Part shown: one piece after another, positions 8,062 to 16,411 of the stretch
Numbering within the stretch: the stretch's first letter is position 1
How the letters are laid out: each line of letters begins with the position of its first letter
DNA from: Apilactobacillus quenuiae
Lineage (GTDB): Bacteria > Bacillota > Bacilli > Lactobacillales > Lactobacillaceae
Assembly (NCBI RefSeq): GCF_002994005.1
Contig: NZ_POSN01000003.1
Location: 158,446 to 222,445 of the forward strand
DNA length: 64,000 nt
Direction of reading: 5' to 3'
The notes under the pieces: model-generated
Databases searched by the model: none
The model's input: only the letters and a program-made list of their open reading frames with translations
Told to the model about the DNA's origin: nothing
Made by a program: the position numbers and the translations under genes

Positions 8062-8580
8062 ATGAATATTAATATGACACCCATCAAGAATGATAATGTT
8101 GATACATTAAAAGCCATTAGCATTGAAACTTTTAGAGACACATTTGGTGACTATAATAGTAAAGAAAATATGCAAAATCACTTTGATACAGCCTACAATA
8201 TTGATGAGCTTAAAAAAGAAATTAATGATCAAAATAGTAATTTTAAATTTGTTTTTTGTGATCATAAATTAGCTGGCTATTTAAAATTAAACATTGGAGA
8301 CAGCCAGTCAGAACTTAAAGTCAAAAATGCATTAGAAGTAGAAAGAATTTACATCAAAAAAGAATTTAAAAGAAAATGCCTTGGCACATTCTTAATCAAC
8401 TATGCAATGGAACAAGCCAAAAAGAATGGCTTAAATACTGTTTGGTTAGGTGTATGGGAAAAGAATGAAGCTGCTATTCATTTCTATAAAAGAATGGGCT
8501 TCAGAGAATTTGATGACCACGTTTTCCAATTAGGAAATGATCAGCAAAGAGACTTATTATTCAAGAAAACTGTTAGATAA
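8062..8580 (+). CDS. GNAT-family N-acetyltransferase, PaiA-like
   Basis: 172 residues with a GNAT fold. The N-terminal ETFRDTFGDYNSKENM segment resembles B. subtilis PaiA polyamine acetyltransferases. The acetyl-CoA loop reads FKRKCLGTFL, where the usual R-x-x-G-x-G has Cys in place of the first Gly. The C-terminal part has WLGVWEKNEAAIHFYKRMGF, the typical motif B strand-helix. It would transfer acetyl from acetyl-CoA to an amine, perhaps spermidine; the substrate is inferred. AGGAGG precedes the ATG. Single gene with terminator. Confidence 0.8.
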   Translation: MNINMTPIKNDNVDTLKAISIETFRDTFGDYNSKENMQNHFDTAYNIDELKKEINDQNSNFKFVFCDHKLAGYLKLNIGDSQSELKVKNALEVERIYIKKEFKRKCLGTFLINYAMEQAKKNGLNTVWLGVWEKNEAAIHFYKRMGFREFDDHVFQLGNDQQRDLLFKKTVR

Positions 8581-8598
8581 CTAGATATAAATAAAAAT

Positions 8599-8632
8599 AA
8601 GAGGCTAAATTCAAAAATGAATTTAACCTCTT
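8599..8632. terminator. Bidirectional terminator
   Basis: AAGAGGCTAAATTC pairs with GAATTTAACCTCTT (one mismatch), between convergent genes. A-rich and T-rich flanks serve both directions. Confidence 0.7.
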
Positions 8633-8642
8633 AAAATTTATC

Positions 8643-9992
8643 TTAACCTGGTAAAGACCCAGTAAGTAATTGAATAATTCCATATATATCGTCGGGAAAT
8701 GCCATAATAGCAGCTTCATCCACTTCTTCTGGAGTCATTTTTTTACTAATAATGATTGACAATGCGTTAGCAATTTGTACTGATTGACTACCTAAAATGG
8801 TAGCCCCAACAATTTGATGCGCTTTATTTAGAATAATCGTTGCCTCAGATGTATTTTTATAAGCAGGTTCAAATACTAACATCCCATATGGGACTCTTTT
8901 AATTTCATAATCATCATTGTCTTTAACATCTTGAACCTTTAGTCCAACTTGGGCCAAACGTGGTAACGAGAATAATGCTTCAGCAATTGGTGGGTATTTA
9001 ATTGCTGGATTATCATCATTTAAAATTTCTTTTGCAATGTAATTAGATTCAAAAGTAGCAGTTGGTGTCAACTTAGGTTCTTTTTTATCAATTGTATCCC
9101 CACTAACAAAGATGTTCTTAACACTAGTTCTTAAATGATCATCGACCTTAATGCCTTTCGGACCAGCTGTAATATCTAGCTTATCTAAGCCTAGGTGTTC
9201 ATAATTAGCAACTCTTCCCGTAGCATCTAATACATAGTCAGTATTAACTTTTAGTCCTTCTTTAGTCTTTAAGACTAATCCTTCGTCAGTCTTAGTAATT
9301 GAATCAACATTTTGATTAAAATCAAAGTTAATCCCGTTTTTCTTCATTCTCTTTGTTAGTTTTTTAACATATTTAGAATAGAAATTACGTAATGGTTGAT
9401 CAGAATGGCCAATCACTTCAACTTCTGCTCCTGCAGCATGTGCTAGATCAGCAAATTCATATGAAATAATCCCAGTTCCAATAAACGTTATATGTTTAGG
9501 CATCGTAGGCATGCTTAAAAAGTCACGACTATCGTGCAAGTATTCTTGACCATCAATATTCAACTTAGAAGGACGAAGCCCAGTCCCAATCACAATATAG
9601 TCAGTTTCATAAATATCTTCACCAACTTGCACATGATTCTGATCTTTAATCGAACCCCAACCATCAATGATATCAATACCTAACTTAGGAAATGATTCTC
9701 TGATAGCCTTATGATCAGGATCTGAATCTAACATTTTATGTTTATGATCCATTAAAGCTGGCCAATCAATTTTCACTTCACCTTTTAGACCAGTAGTATT
9801 TTCAACCTGATGGACAACGTCAGCAGGTCGATCTAACAAGAATTTAGCATTACAGCCATAATTAGTACAAGTACCAAAAATTTTATCGCCTTCAATTAAT
9901 GCTACTTTTTTACCTTTTTGAGCTAATTTCAAAGCTCCATGCCATGTAGCATGGCCACTTCCAATAAACATAACATCATATTTTTCAGTCAT
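8643..9992 (-). CDS. Glutathione-reductase-like flavoprotein, catalytic His/Glu absent
   Basis: About 449 residues, class I pyridine nucleotide-disulfide oxidoreductase. It has an FAD motif FIGSGHATWHGA, a redox pair in GTCTNYGCNAK, an NAD(P) motif IGTGIISYEFADLAHAAGAEV and the VSGDTI flavin motif. The dimerisation domain ends FPDDIYGIIQ where glutathione and lipoamide reductases have HPTxxE, so the proton-relay His-Glu dyad is missing. Lactobacillar homologues are usually called glutathione reductase, but this substitution leaves the substrate open (low-molecular-weight disulfide, metal ion or quinone). The second ATG (9992) was chosen for spacing to GAAAG; the frame opens at 9998. Confidence 0.75.
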   Translation of the reverse strand: MTEKYDVMFIGSGHATWHGALKLAQKGKKVALIEGDKIFGTCTNYGCNAKFLLDRPADVVHQVENTTGLKGEVKIDWPALMDHKHKMLDSDPDHKAIRESFPKLGIDIIDGWGSIKDQNHVQVGEDIYETDYIVIGTGLRPSKLNIDGQEYLHDSRDFLSMPTMPKHITFIGTGIISYEFADLAHAAGAEVEVIGHSDQPLRNFYSKYVKKLTKRMKKNGINFDFNQNVDSITKTDEGLVLKTKEGLKVNTDYVLDATGRVANYEHLGLDKLDITAGPKGIKVDDHLRTSVKNIFVSGDTIDKKEPKLTPTATFESNYIAKEILNDDNPAIKYPPIAEALFSLPRLAQVGLKVQDVKDNDDYEIKRVPYGMLVFEPAYKNTSEATIILNKAHQIVGATILGSQSVQIANALSIIISKKMTPEEVDEAAIMAFPDDIYGIIQLLTGSLPG

Positions 9993-10166
9993 AATCATAC
10001 TTCTTTCATATATTAATTTTATTTGATGTTACATAGTGTAGCAAAATTAAAAATAAAAATATCTTAAAAAGCTCACTTAATTTATAGTAATAATCCTAAA
10101 AAATAGTGTTACCATAGATTTAATAAAATAATAAAATTTAAAAATAATTAATAAGGGGATAATAAG

Positions 10167-10604
10167 ATCAACGATTTAATAAAGAAAATATTATTAAATT
10201 CCAAATATAGTAATGTCCAATTACATCCATATGAAAACAAATCAAAAGCAAAAGTTAAATACAAGGATAGCTACAGAAGAAAATATTTTGTGCATAGTAT
10301 TCTTAGATGCGATTATTGGATCAAAGATAAAAGCATTAGGAATCAAATGTTCAACTATATTGAAGACGAGAAGAATTCAATTAAAATTACAGGCAATAAC
10401 AATATTTTAAACAAAGATGATTTGGATAACCTATCAAAATCATTGTTGAATTTAATTAGTAAATTAAATTATGACGCCAAAAAATATATGCAAAATGGTA
10501 AAGAATCAATTTCACCATATGTGGATATTTTTAGAAAAGGTGATAATGCTTTATTAAGCATTAGATTAGAAGGCATTCACCCTGCTAAAGAAAAAGTAAT
10601 TTAA
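10167..10604 (+). CDS. Hypothetical protein, apparent ATC start
   Basis: The frame is open from just after TAA at 10152 to 10604. AAGGGGAT (10153-10160) is placed as a Shine-Dalgarno, and the codon at the expected distance is ATC (10167), giving about 145 residues beginning INDLIKKILL. The only conventional start in frame is GTG at 10290, which has no ribosome binding site and would drop a third of the protein. Mature sequence is basic and soluble (YRRKYFVHSILRCDYWIKD, later SISPYVDIFRKGDNALLSIRLEG). No domain recognised. Either a non-canonical start or a gene whose ATG was lost. Strong terminator downstream. Confidence 0.5.
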   Translation: MNDLIKKILLNSKYSNVQLHPYENKSKAKVKYKDSYRRKYFVHSILRCDYWIKDKSIRNQMFNYIEDEKNSIKITGNNNILNKDDLDNLSKSLLNLISKLNYDAKKYMQNGKESISPYVDIFRKGDNALLSIRLEGIHPAKEKVI

Positions 10605-10609
10605 GAACA

Positions 10610-10646
10610 AAAAAGCGCACTAAGAAAATATCTTAGTGCGCTTTTT
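10610..10646. terminator. Strong intrinsic terminator
   Basis: Perfect 16-bp arms (10610-10625 and 10631-10646) with GCGC core, A-run left and T-run right; serves the 10167 gene and possibly the 10661 gene from the other side. Confidence 0.85.
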
Positions 10647-10660
10647 GTATAGTTGAAAAA

Positions 10661-10843
10661 TCATTTAAAAATAAATGTATCTAAAATAAATGTAAGCAAC
10701 GATACTGAAATTATAATAATAATAAAAGCTACAACAGCAGTTTTTAACTCAATCCTTTTTTCAAATACTTGTAATAACAAAGAAAAAATTAATCCAATAG
10801 TAGCAAGTAACACAGAAATTATGTATAGCAAATATATATCCAT
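10661..10843 (-). CDS. Small two-helix membrane protein
   Basis: 60 residues with two membrane helices (about 4-26 and 37-56) separated by the charged loop EKRIELK. GGAG sits 8 bases before the ATG, supporting this strand over the overlapping plus-strand frame, which is Asn/Ile-rich with no ribosome binding site. It lies downstream of another small membrane protein gene (10879) on the same strand. Function unknown. Confidence 0.5.
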   Translation of the reverse strand: MDIYLLYIISVLLATIGLIFSLLLQVFEKRIELKTAVVAFIIIIISVSLLTFILDTFIFK

Positions 10844-10878
10844 TTATATACTCCATATCTTATAACATCTAAAAGTTT

Positions 10879-11136
10879 TTAAAATTCATAGGTCCCATAT
10901 ATTTTATGAGTTAGATATACTGAAATGATCCAAATGACTAATAAATTTATTAAAACAATTATAAACGGTAACGGTATAATAAAAACTAAAAGAGCATCTA
11001 ATAACAATAGTAGTGGGATGAAACTCAAAATGATACAAGATATTAAGTATATAGCTATAAAAATTAAGATCCAAATAATTTTATGTTGAATCATATTATT
11101 TCTACGAATTTTAAAATCTTCATCATATTTATTCAA
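10879..11136 (-). CDS. Small membrane protein, TTG start
   Basis: 85 residues. A charged N-terminus (NKYDEDFKIRRNN) precedes a hydrophobic region spanning about 20-75, enough for two or three helices. The start is TTG, placed 8 bases after GGGAG. Followed 35 bases downstream by another small membrane protein gene, so probably a two-gene unit. No family recognised. Confidence 0.5.
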   Translation of the reverse strand: MNKYDEDFKIRRNNMIQHKIIWILIFIAIYLISCIILSFIPLLLLLDALLVFIIPLPFIIVLINLLVIWIISVYLTHKIYGTYEF

Positions 11137-11180
11137 AAAAATTTCTCCCTAACTTTTTGAATTATATCATAAACAAAATA

Positions 11181-11211
11181 AAAAATACTCTCAATAATTG
11201 AGAGCATTTTT
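11181..11211 (-). terminator. Terminator of the ALDH gene
   Basis: CTCTCAA/TTGAGAG hairpin with A-rich left flank and T-rich right flank, 9 bases past the ALDH stop codon on the minus strand. Confidence 0.65.
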
Positions 11212-11219
11212 TATTATTC

Positions 11220-12596
11220 TTACATATATTTATCAACTAATTTTTCAAAATTCTTATTTTCTAGTGGGTAAGCAATTATCTTATAGTTTAATAAATCTGA
11301 ATCAGTTACATTATGAGAAATGGAGTTATAACCCCATGAACCGGTTCCAAGTGTTAATGATGGATCCATTCCATTAACAATATCACCAACACCACCAATA
11401 CCACATTGGGTATTAACTAAAATACGACAAGCTTTCATGGTTAAACCAAATTCAGTGATTAAGTCATCATCAGTAGTACGAATAGCTGCAGTATGGCCTA
11501 AACCACCATAATTTAATAATGCTTCAACAATTCTGAAAGCATCTTTGTGGTCGGAAGCCTTGTAAACTGAAACCACTGGCGATAATTTTTCACCTGATAG
11601 CAAATAATCATGACCAATGCCAGTTAATTCAGCAGCTAGTACCTTAGTATCAGAAGGTACTTCAATGCCAGCCATTTCAGCAATCTTAGTAGCTGGACGC
11701 CCAGCAATTGGTCCATTCACACCACCAGTTTTTTCATTAAACATAGTTTTAGCTAATTTTTCTTGATCTGATTCTTTAATAAAGTAAACACCCTTATCAG
11801 TTAATTTACCTTTTAAATCATCATAAATATCATTATCAATCACTAAACTATTTTCAGTAGCACAAATCATTCCGTTATCAAAAGTTTTTGATGCCAAAAT
11901 ATCATTAGCAGCCGCTTCTAAGTCAGCTGATTTTTCAACATAAAGTGGACCATTACCAGGACCTACACCCAATGCTGGCTTACCAGTTGAATAAGCCGCC
12001 TTTACCATGGCAGGACCGCCAGTAGCTAACGTAGTTGCGACCCCATCATTATTAATTAATTTATTAGTTGCTTCAATACTTGGTTCAGTAATCCATTGGA
12101 TACTTCCTTCAGGAGCACCTGCTTTAATCGCAGCATCTAATACTACTTGTGCAGCCTTTGATGAACTCTTCATTGCTTGAGGATGAAAACTAAAAATGAT
12201 TGGATTTCTAGTTTTCATTGCCAAAATAGCTTTGAACAAGGTTGTTGAAGTTGGATTAGTAACTGGTGTAATCCCAGCTAAGACACCTAGTGGTTCAGCC
12301 ACTGTAACTGTCTTTCTTTCATCATTTTTATCCACAATTCCAACTGTTTTATGATCTTTAATGCGATGACCAACTTGACCAGAAGCAAAGATATTTTTGA
12401 TTGCCTTATCATGAGCAACACCGCGACCAGTTTCTTCATAGGCCATGTCAGCTAGTTCTTTACTATTTTCCAAACCAGCTTTTACCATTGCATCAACAAT
12501 CTGATCAACTTTTGTTTGATCAAAATTCATCATAACTTTTAATGCATCGTTTGATTTTGTTACTAATTTATCAATCATTTCATCAACTTGAACCAT
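11220..12596 (-). CDS. Acetaldehyde dehydrogenase (acetylating), AdhE N-terminal half only
   Basis: About 458 residues, CoA-acylating aldehyde dehydrogenase: interconverts acetyl-CoA plus NADH with acetaldehyde. Family features: PLGVLAGITPVTNPTSTT cofactor segment, GPGNGPLYVE, and the catalytic Cys in FDNGMICATENSL. The protein stops where bifunctional AdhE (about 870 residues) continues into its iron-dependent alcohol dehydrogenase half; no such sequence lies nearby. Loss of the alcohol dehydrogenase part of adhE is, to my knowledge, reported for fructophilic lactobacilli. ATG at 12596 was chosen because AGGAGG lies 9 bases before it; an in-frame ATG at 12605 overlaps that site. Single gene. 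Confidence 0.88.
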   Translation of the reverse strand: MVQVDEMIDKLVTKSNDALKVMMNFDQTKVDQIVDAMVKAGLENSKELADMAYEETGRGVAHDKAIKNIFASGQVGHRIKDHKTVGIVDKNDERKTVTVAEPLGVLAGITPVTNPTSTTLFKAILAMKTRNPIIFSFHPQAMKSSSKAAQVVLDAAIKAGAPEGSIQWITEPSIEATNKLINNDGVATTLATGGPAMVKAAYSTGKPALGVGPGNGPLYVEKSADLEAAANDILASKTFDNGMICATENSLVIDNDIYDDLKGKLTDKGVYFIKESDQEKLAKTMFNEKTGGVNGPIAGRPATKIAEMAGIEVPSDTKVLAAELTGIGHDYLLSGEKLSPVVSVYKASDHKDAFRIVEALLNYGGLGHTAAIRTTDDDLITEFGLTMKACRILVNTQCGIGGVGDIVNGMDPSLTLGTGSWGYNSISHNVTDSDLLNYKIIAYPLENKNFEKLVDKYM

Positions 12597-12688
12597 TAAG
12601 AACATCCTCCTTCAGAAAATCCTAATATGTCATTACTCTTAAATTGTATCAAATTTCACAAAATGCATTCAATATTTCTGAGACGAAT

Positions 12689-15600
12689 CTAATCAATTTT
12701 TTCTGCTTGATTAATCGACAATAAATATAAATATTTCCCAGTAACTGGTTTATGCAAAATATTAGATAACGCTTGGGCATACAAATTGATTTGTCCCCGA
12801 TATTTTTCAATGATTTTATCTACATGTTGATCAACGTTTCGATTGCCAATATAGTCAGTCTTGTAGTCGAATAAAACCACATGATCAGAAAATTCAAGGT
12901 ATCCATCAATAATTCCGTGAATCAAGATTTTTTCATCGCTATCTTTAGCAAAACCATTAAATACTAAATTAGCATTCATTAACATTGAAAATGGTGCTTC
13001 TCTCGCCAATTTATCATTATTTTCTAAAATTAATTGGCCCAAATCAGTATCAAATAATTTAACCACTTCATCAACATCAATCTTAGCAGCCACTTCTTTA
13101 GTGATAACTTGATCTGCAACCAATCGTTCAATTAAATCAATGATTTCTTGATTTGATGGGCGCTTAGATAAGTCTAATTCCTGCAAGATTAAATGCGTCG
13201 CCGTTCCCACTTCTGCTGGACTTGGTTGACTAACCGACTGCATAAATTGTGGCTCATTAAAATCACTGTTTACATAACGACTACTTTGTTTATTTTCTTG
13301 CCAATCTTCATCGTAGTTTCCCAAAGTAATGTTATCGGGATCTTCAAACAAGCGTTTAATTTCTGAAACGGATTGGTAAGCAGTCGTTTGAGTGGCGACT
13401 TGATCAGGATATTGAAAATCCATAATCTGATCAATCTGATCCACGTTAATATCTTCTGGCAATGGTTTTTTAGCCAATTTAGCAAATGCTGATAACCATT
13501 CTTTATTATCAGTATTATCACCACTAATCAGCTTGTCAGACAAATCCTTTTGATTATAAAATTTTACATCAAATTGAGTTTGATCTTTATCTAAGTCTGA
13601 GTAAGTAGTATCGTCACCAAATTTTGCGCGGAAAAGTGGATGGCGGACTAATGCTGGTCCAATCCAATCTAAATAATTTTTAGCCCCACTTCTTAGCGCA
13701 TTCGATAACAAGAGTTCATTACTATGGGCGGCTTTTTGCCATGCATCAATAATTTTAGTTTGATCATTGCCATTTTTAGTAGCTCCTACAATGAACAATT
13801 GTTGTTCTGCACGCGTTAAAGCTACATATAACTTTCGCATTTCTTCTGCAAGTAGTCCTCTATTTTCAACTTGCGTAACCACTTGGCGTTGCAAAGTATC
13901 TTCTTTAACTCGATTATCAGGATTTAAATAAGTAATCCCTAAACCTAATTGATCATTTAAGACATATGGTTGTTTACTGTCTTGTTGATTAAAACCATGT
14001 GAAGCATCAATTAAAAATACAACGGGAAACTCTAATCCTTTACTGCCATGAATGGTCATGACAGAAACTGCATTCGTATTTTCATCAGCATTAGCTTCAT
14101 CTAAATCTTCATTGCGTTCTTGCATGTGACGAACAAAACGTACGAATTGGAATAATCCCTTAAAACTAGTCTTTTCATAGTCAAAAGCTCGCTCATACAA
14201 TGCATGTAAATTGGCTTGACGCTGCTTTCCAGCAGGCATTCCACCAACATAATCTAGAAATCCAGTCGTTTGATAAATATGCCAGATTAGATCCACAATT
14301 TCATGTTGTTGTGCAATATTTCTAAATTCAGTTAGTTGGGCTAAAAAGACTTTTATTTTTTCAAAGACTTGATTTCCGAATTCAGTACTTGTGGAAGTTG
14401 AGTAATCGTGCATAAATTTCAGTACCGCATTAAAGTAATCGCCAGTTTTAGAATTAATTCTTAAGTATGCTAATTGATTTTCATTTAAACCAACAATTGG
14501 TGAACGAAGGACTGCAACTAGTGGAATATCTTGATATGGATTATCAATAATACTTAATAGCGCCATCATGATTTGAATTTCAGTTGTTTTAAAATAGCTT
14601 TGCGCTCCATTTACAATCAATGGAATATTATGACTTCCAAAAATATCTGATAATACTAAATTATTATTTCTAGTTGAAGATATAATGGCAATATCAGAAT
14701 ATTCAATTGGACGCATTATTTGCTTTTTACGATCATAAACTGACATTTGTTTATTAATCATTTCATCGATTTTTTGTGCCACAATTTCAATTTGCCCATG
14801 GGCACTATCTTGAATTTGAAATTGCGCATCAACAGCTTCTTCATCATCGTCTTTACTTTCATACATTAATAAATCCACATTTGATGTTAAGCTCTCCGGA
14901 TATTTAGCCCCCGCTTTTAATTTCGCATCATCAGTATAATCAATATCCCCAATTTGTTTATCCATAATCTGAGTGAAAATTAAATTAATAAATTCATCAA
15001 TATTTTTAGCAGAACGAAAGTTATCCGGCAACACAATTGTTTCATCGTTAGGATTATCCATGCGGTCAATAAACATTGAAGGATCCGCTAAACGAAAACG
15101 ATAAATCGATTGCTTAACATCCCCCACCATAAACATATTGCTAGTATCTTGTTTAGCGACTGTTGAAACGATGGCATCTTGCAAACGATTATTATCTTGA
15201 TATTCATCAATCATAATTTCGTTGTACTGTGCTTGGAGAATTTCACGAATACCTTTTGACTTAGCATTATCACCGCTCAAAATATCATAGGCATAATGTT
15301 CAACATCAATAAATTCAAGGGCATGGCGTTTTAATTTAGCTTGCTGGTAACTGTCACTAAAAGTTAAAACTACGCGTACTAATTTATCTACTAATTGTTT
15401 TGATGCCTGCATAATTTCTAAATTATCAATTTCATTTAATGCAAAATATTTATCAGGTAACTTTTGAAAAGCTTTTTTAGCACCATCACGAATGTCTTTA
15501 ATTCGGTCATGCGTCATCTTAGCAATATCATCATAAGTTTTATTAGTTCGAGGAAAACTCTTAAATTTAATTTCACTAAATGCTTTCTTCAAATCATCCC

Positions 15601-16411
15601 ACTTATTTTGCTGCAATGAATCTAAAAGTTGTTGCATTGCTTCAATGTCTAATTGCACACAAGCAGCTTCTTTTTCTAATCCATTGTCTTCAGCAACTGT
15701 TTTAGCCGATTCAAAAGATAGCTTTTGTTGTGCCACTTCATTTTCAATAATAGGTAACAAATGCCTTTGATAAAAATCACTATCAGTAATCGAACCCGAA
15801 TCAATATCATAGATATTAGGCGTTTGTTTTAACCATTCAATTGGGTCTTGATTAACATTTGCATAGTCATAAGTTTTAAAAACTAAGTTAGTTAATCCAT
15901 CATCAGAACGATCATCGGAAAAGTTTTCAGTTAGTTGTGCAAAAGTACCATCTTTATCATTAGCGTATAAATCTTCTCTAACATTTTCCCAGACTTGTTC
16001 TTTTAACATTTGGCTTTCAGTTTGGTCGGCTAATAAGCGAAAATTAGGATCCAAGTTAATAATATAGTAGTAATTTTGGACAATTTTTTGACAAAAAGCA
16101 TCCAAAGTTGAAATATCAGCGACTGGCAAGCGCCGTAATTGTTTTACTAAAAACACTTTTGTATCATTATCTTTCGTCTGGTTTAATTGTTCACGAAGTG
16201 CAATTTGAATCCGGTCACGCATTTCTTTCGCTGCCGCTTTAGTGAAAGTTAAAATCAGCATTTCATCAATATCAATATGTTCATTCAATAATTTATTTAT
16301 AACTCGATCAACTAATACCCGTGTTTTACCAGAACCCGCTGATGCTGAAACTAAAACATTTTTATCAAAATGATTAAAAACTGCTTTTTCTTGTGGTTTT
16401 GTATATTGCAT
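12689..16411 (-). CDS. addA: ATP-dependent helicase/nuclease subunit A (RexA/AddA)
   Basis: 1240 residues, full length. UvrD-type helicase motifs in order: Walker A SASAGSGKT (about 22-30), LTFTKAAAKEMRDR, MIDEYQDNNRLQ, VGDVKQSIYRFR, NFRSAKNI, VMTIHGSKGLEFPVVFL and LYVALTRAEQQL. A C-terminal RecB-family nuclease follows, with GTATHLILQELD, HGIIDGYLEF and FDYKTD. With RexB it forms the double-strand-break resection complex that makes recombinogenic 3' ends at Chi-like sites and degrades foreign linear DNA. Its ATG overlaps the rexB stop by one base (TAATG), so the two are translationally coupled. Confidence 0.95.
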   Translation of the reverse strand: MQYTKPQEKAVFNHFDKNVLVSASAGSGKTRVLVDRVINKLLNEHIDIDEMLILTFTKAAAKEMRDRIQIALREQLNQTKDNDTKVFLVKQLRRLPVADISTLDAFCQKIVQNYYYIINLDPNFRLLADQTESQMLKEQVWENVREDLYANDKDGTFAQLTENFSDDRSDDGLTNLVFKTYDYANVNQDPIEWLKQTPNIYDIDSGSITDSDFYQRHLLPIIENEVAQQKLSFESAKTVAEDNGLEKEAACVQLDIEAMQQLLDSLQQNKWDDLKKAFSEIKFKSFPRTNKTYDDIAKMTHDRIKDIRDGAKKAFQKLPDKYFALNEIDNLEIMQASKQLVDKLVRVVLTFSDSYQQAKLKRHALEFIDVEHYAYDILSGDNAKSKGIREILQAQYNEIMIDEYQDNNRLQDAIVSTVAKQDTSNMFMVGDVKQSIYRFRLADPSMFIDRMDNPNDETIVLPDNFRSAKNIDEFINLIFTQIMDKQIGDIDYTDDAKLKAGAKYPESLTSNVDLLMYESKDDDEEAVDAQFQIQDSAHGQIEIVAQKIDEMINKQMSVYDRKKQIMRPIEYSDIAIISSTRNNNLVLSDIFGSHNIPLIVNGAQSYFKTTEIQIMMALLSIIDNPYQDIPLVAVLRSPIVGLNENQLAYLRINSKTGDYFNAVLKFMHDYSTSTSTEFGNQVFEKIKVFLAQLTEFRNIAQQHEIVDLIWHIYQTTGFLDYVGGMPAGKQRQANLHALYERAFDYEKTSFKGLFQFVRFVRHMQERNEDLDEANADENTNAVSVMTIHGSKGLEFPVVFLIDASHGFNQQDSKQPYVLNDQLGLGITYLNPDNRVKEDTLQRQVVTQVENRGLLAEEMRKLYVALTRAEQQLFIVGATKNGNDQTKIIDAWQKAAHSNELLLSNALRSGAKNYLDWIGPALVRHPLFRAKFGDDTTYSDLDKDQTQFDVKFYNQKDLSDKLISGDNTDNKEWLSAFAKLAKKPLPEDINVDQIDQIMDFQYPDQVATQTTAYQSVSEIKRLFEDPDNITLGNYDEDWQENKQSSRYVNSDFNEPQFMQSVSQPSPAEVGTATHLILQELDLSKRPSNQEIIDLIERLVADQVITKEVAAKIDVDEVVKLFDTDLGQLILENNDKLAREAPFSMLMNANLVFNGFAKDSDEKILIHGIIDGYLEFSDHVVLFDYKTDYIGNRNVDQHVDKIIEKYRGQINLYAQALSNILHKPVTGKYLYLLSINQAEKID

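Noticed and set aside
10653-10865. 70-residue plus-strand frame opposite the 10661 membrane protein
   Set aside because: Asn/Ile low complexity, no ribosome binding site; the minus frame has GGAG at proper spacing.
13270-13524. 84-residue minus-strand frame inside rexA
   Set aside because: Shadow frame inside a strongly supported helicase gene, without ribosome binding site.
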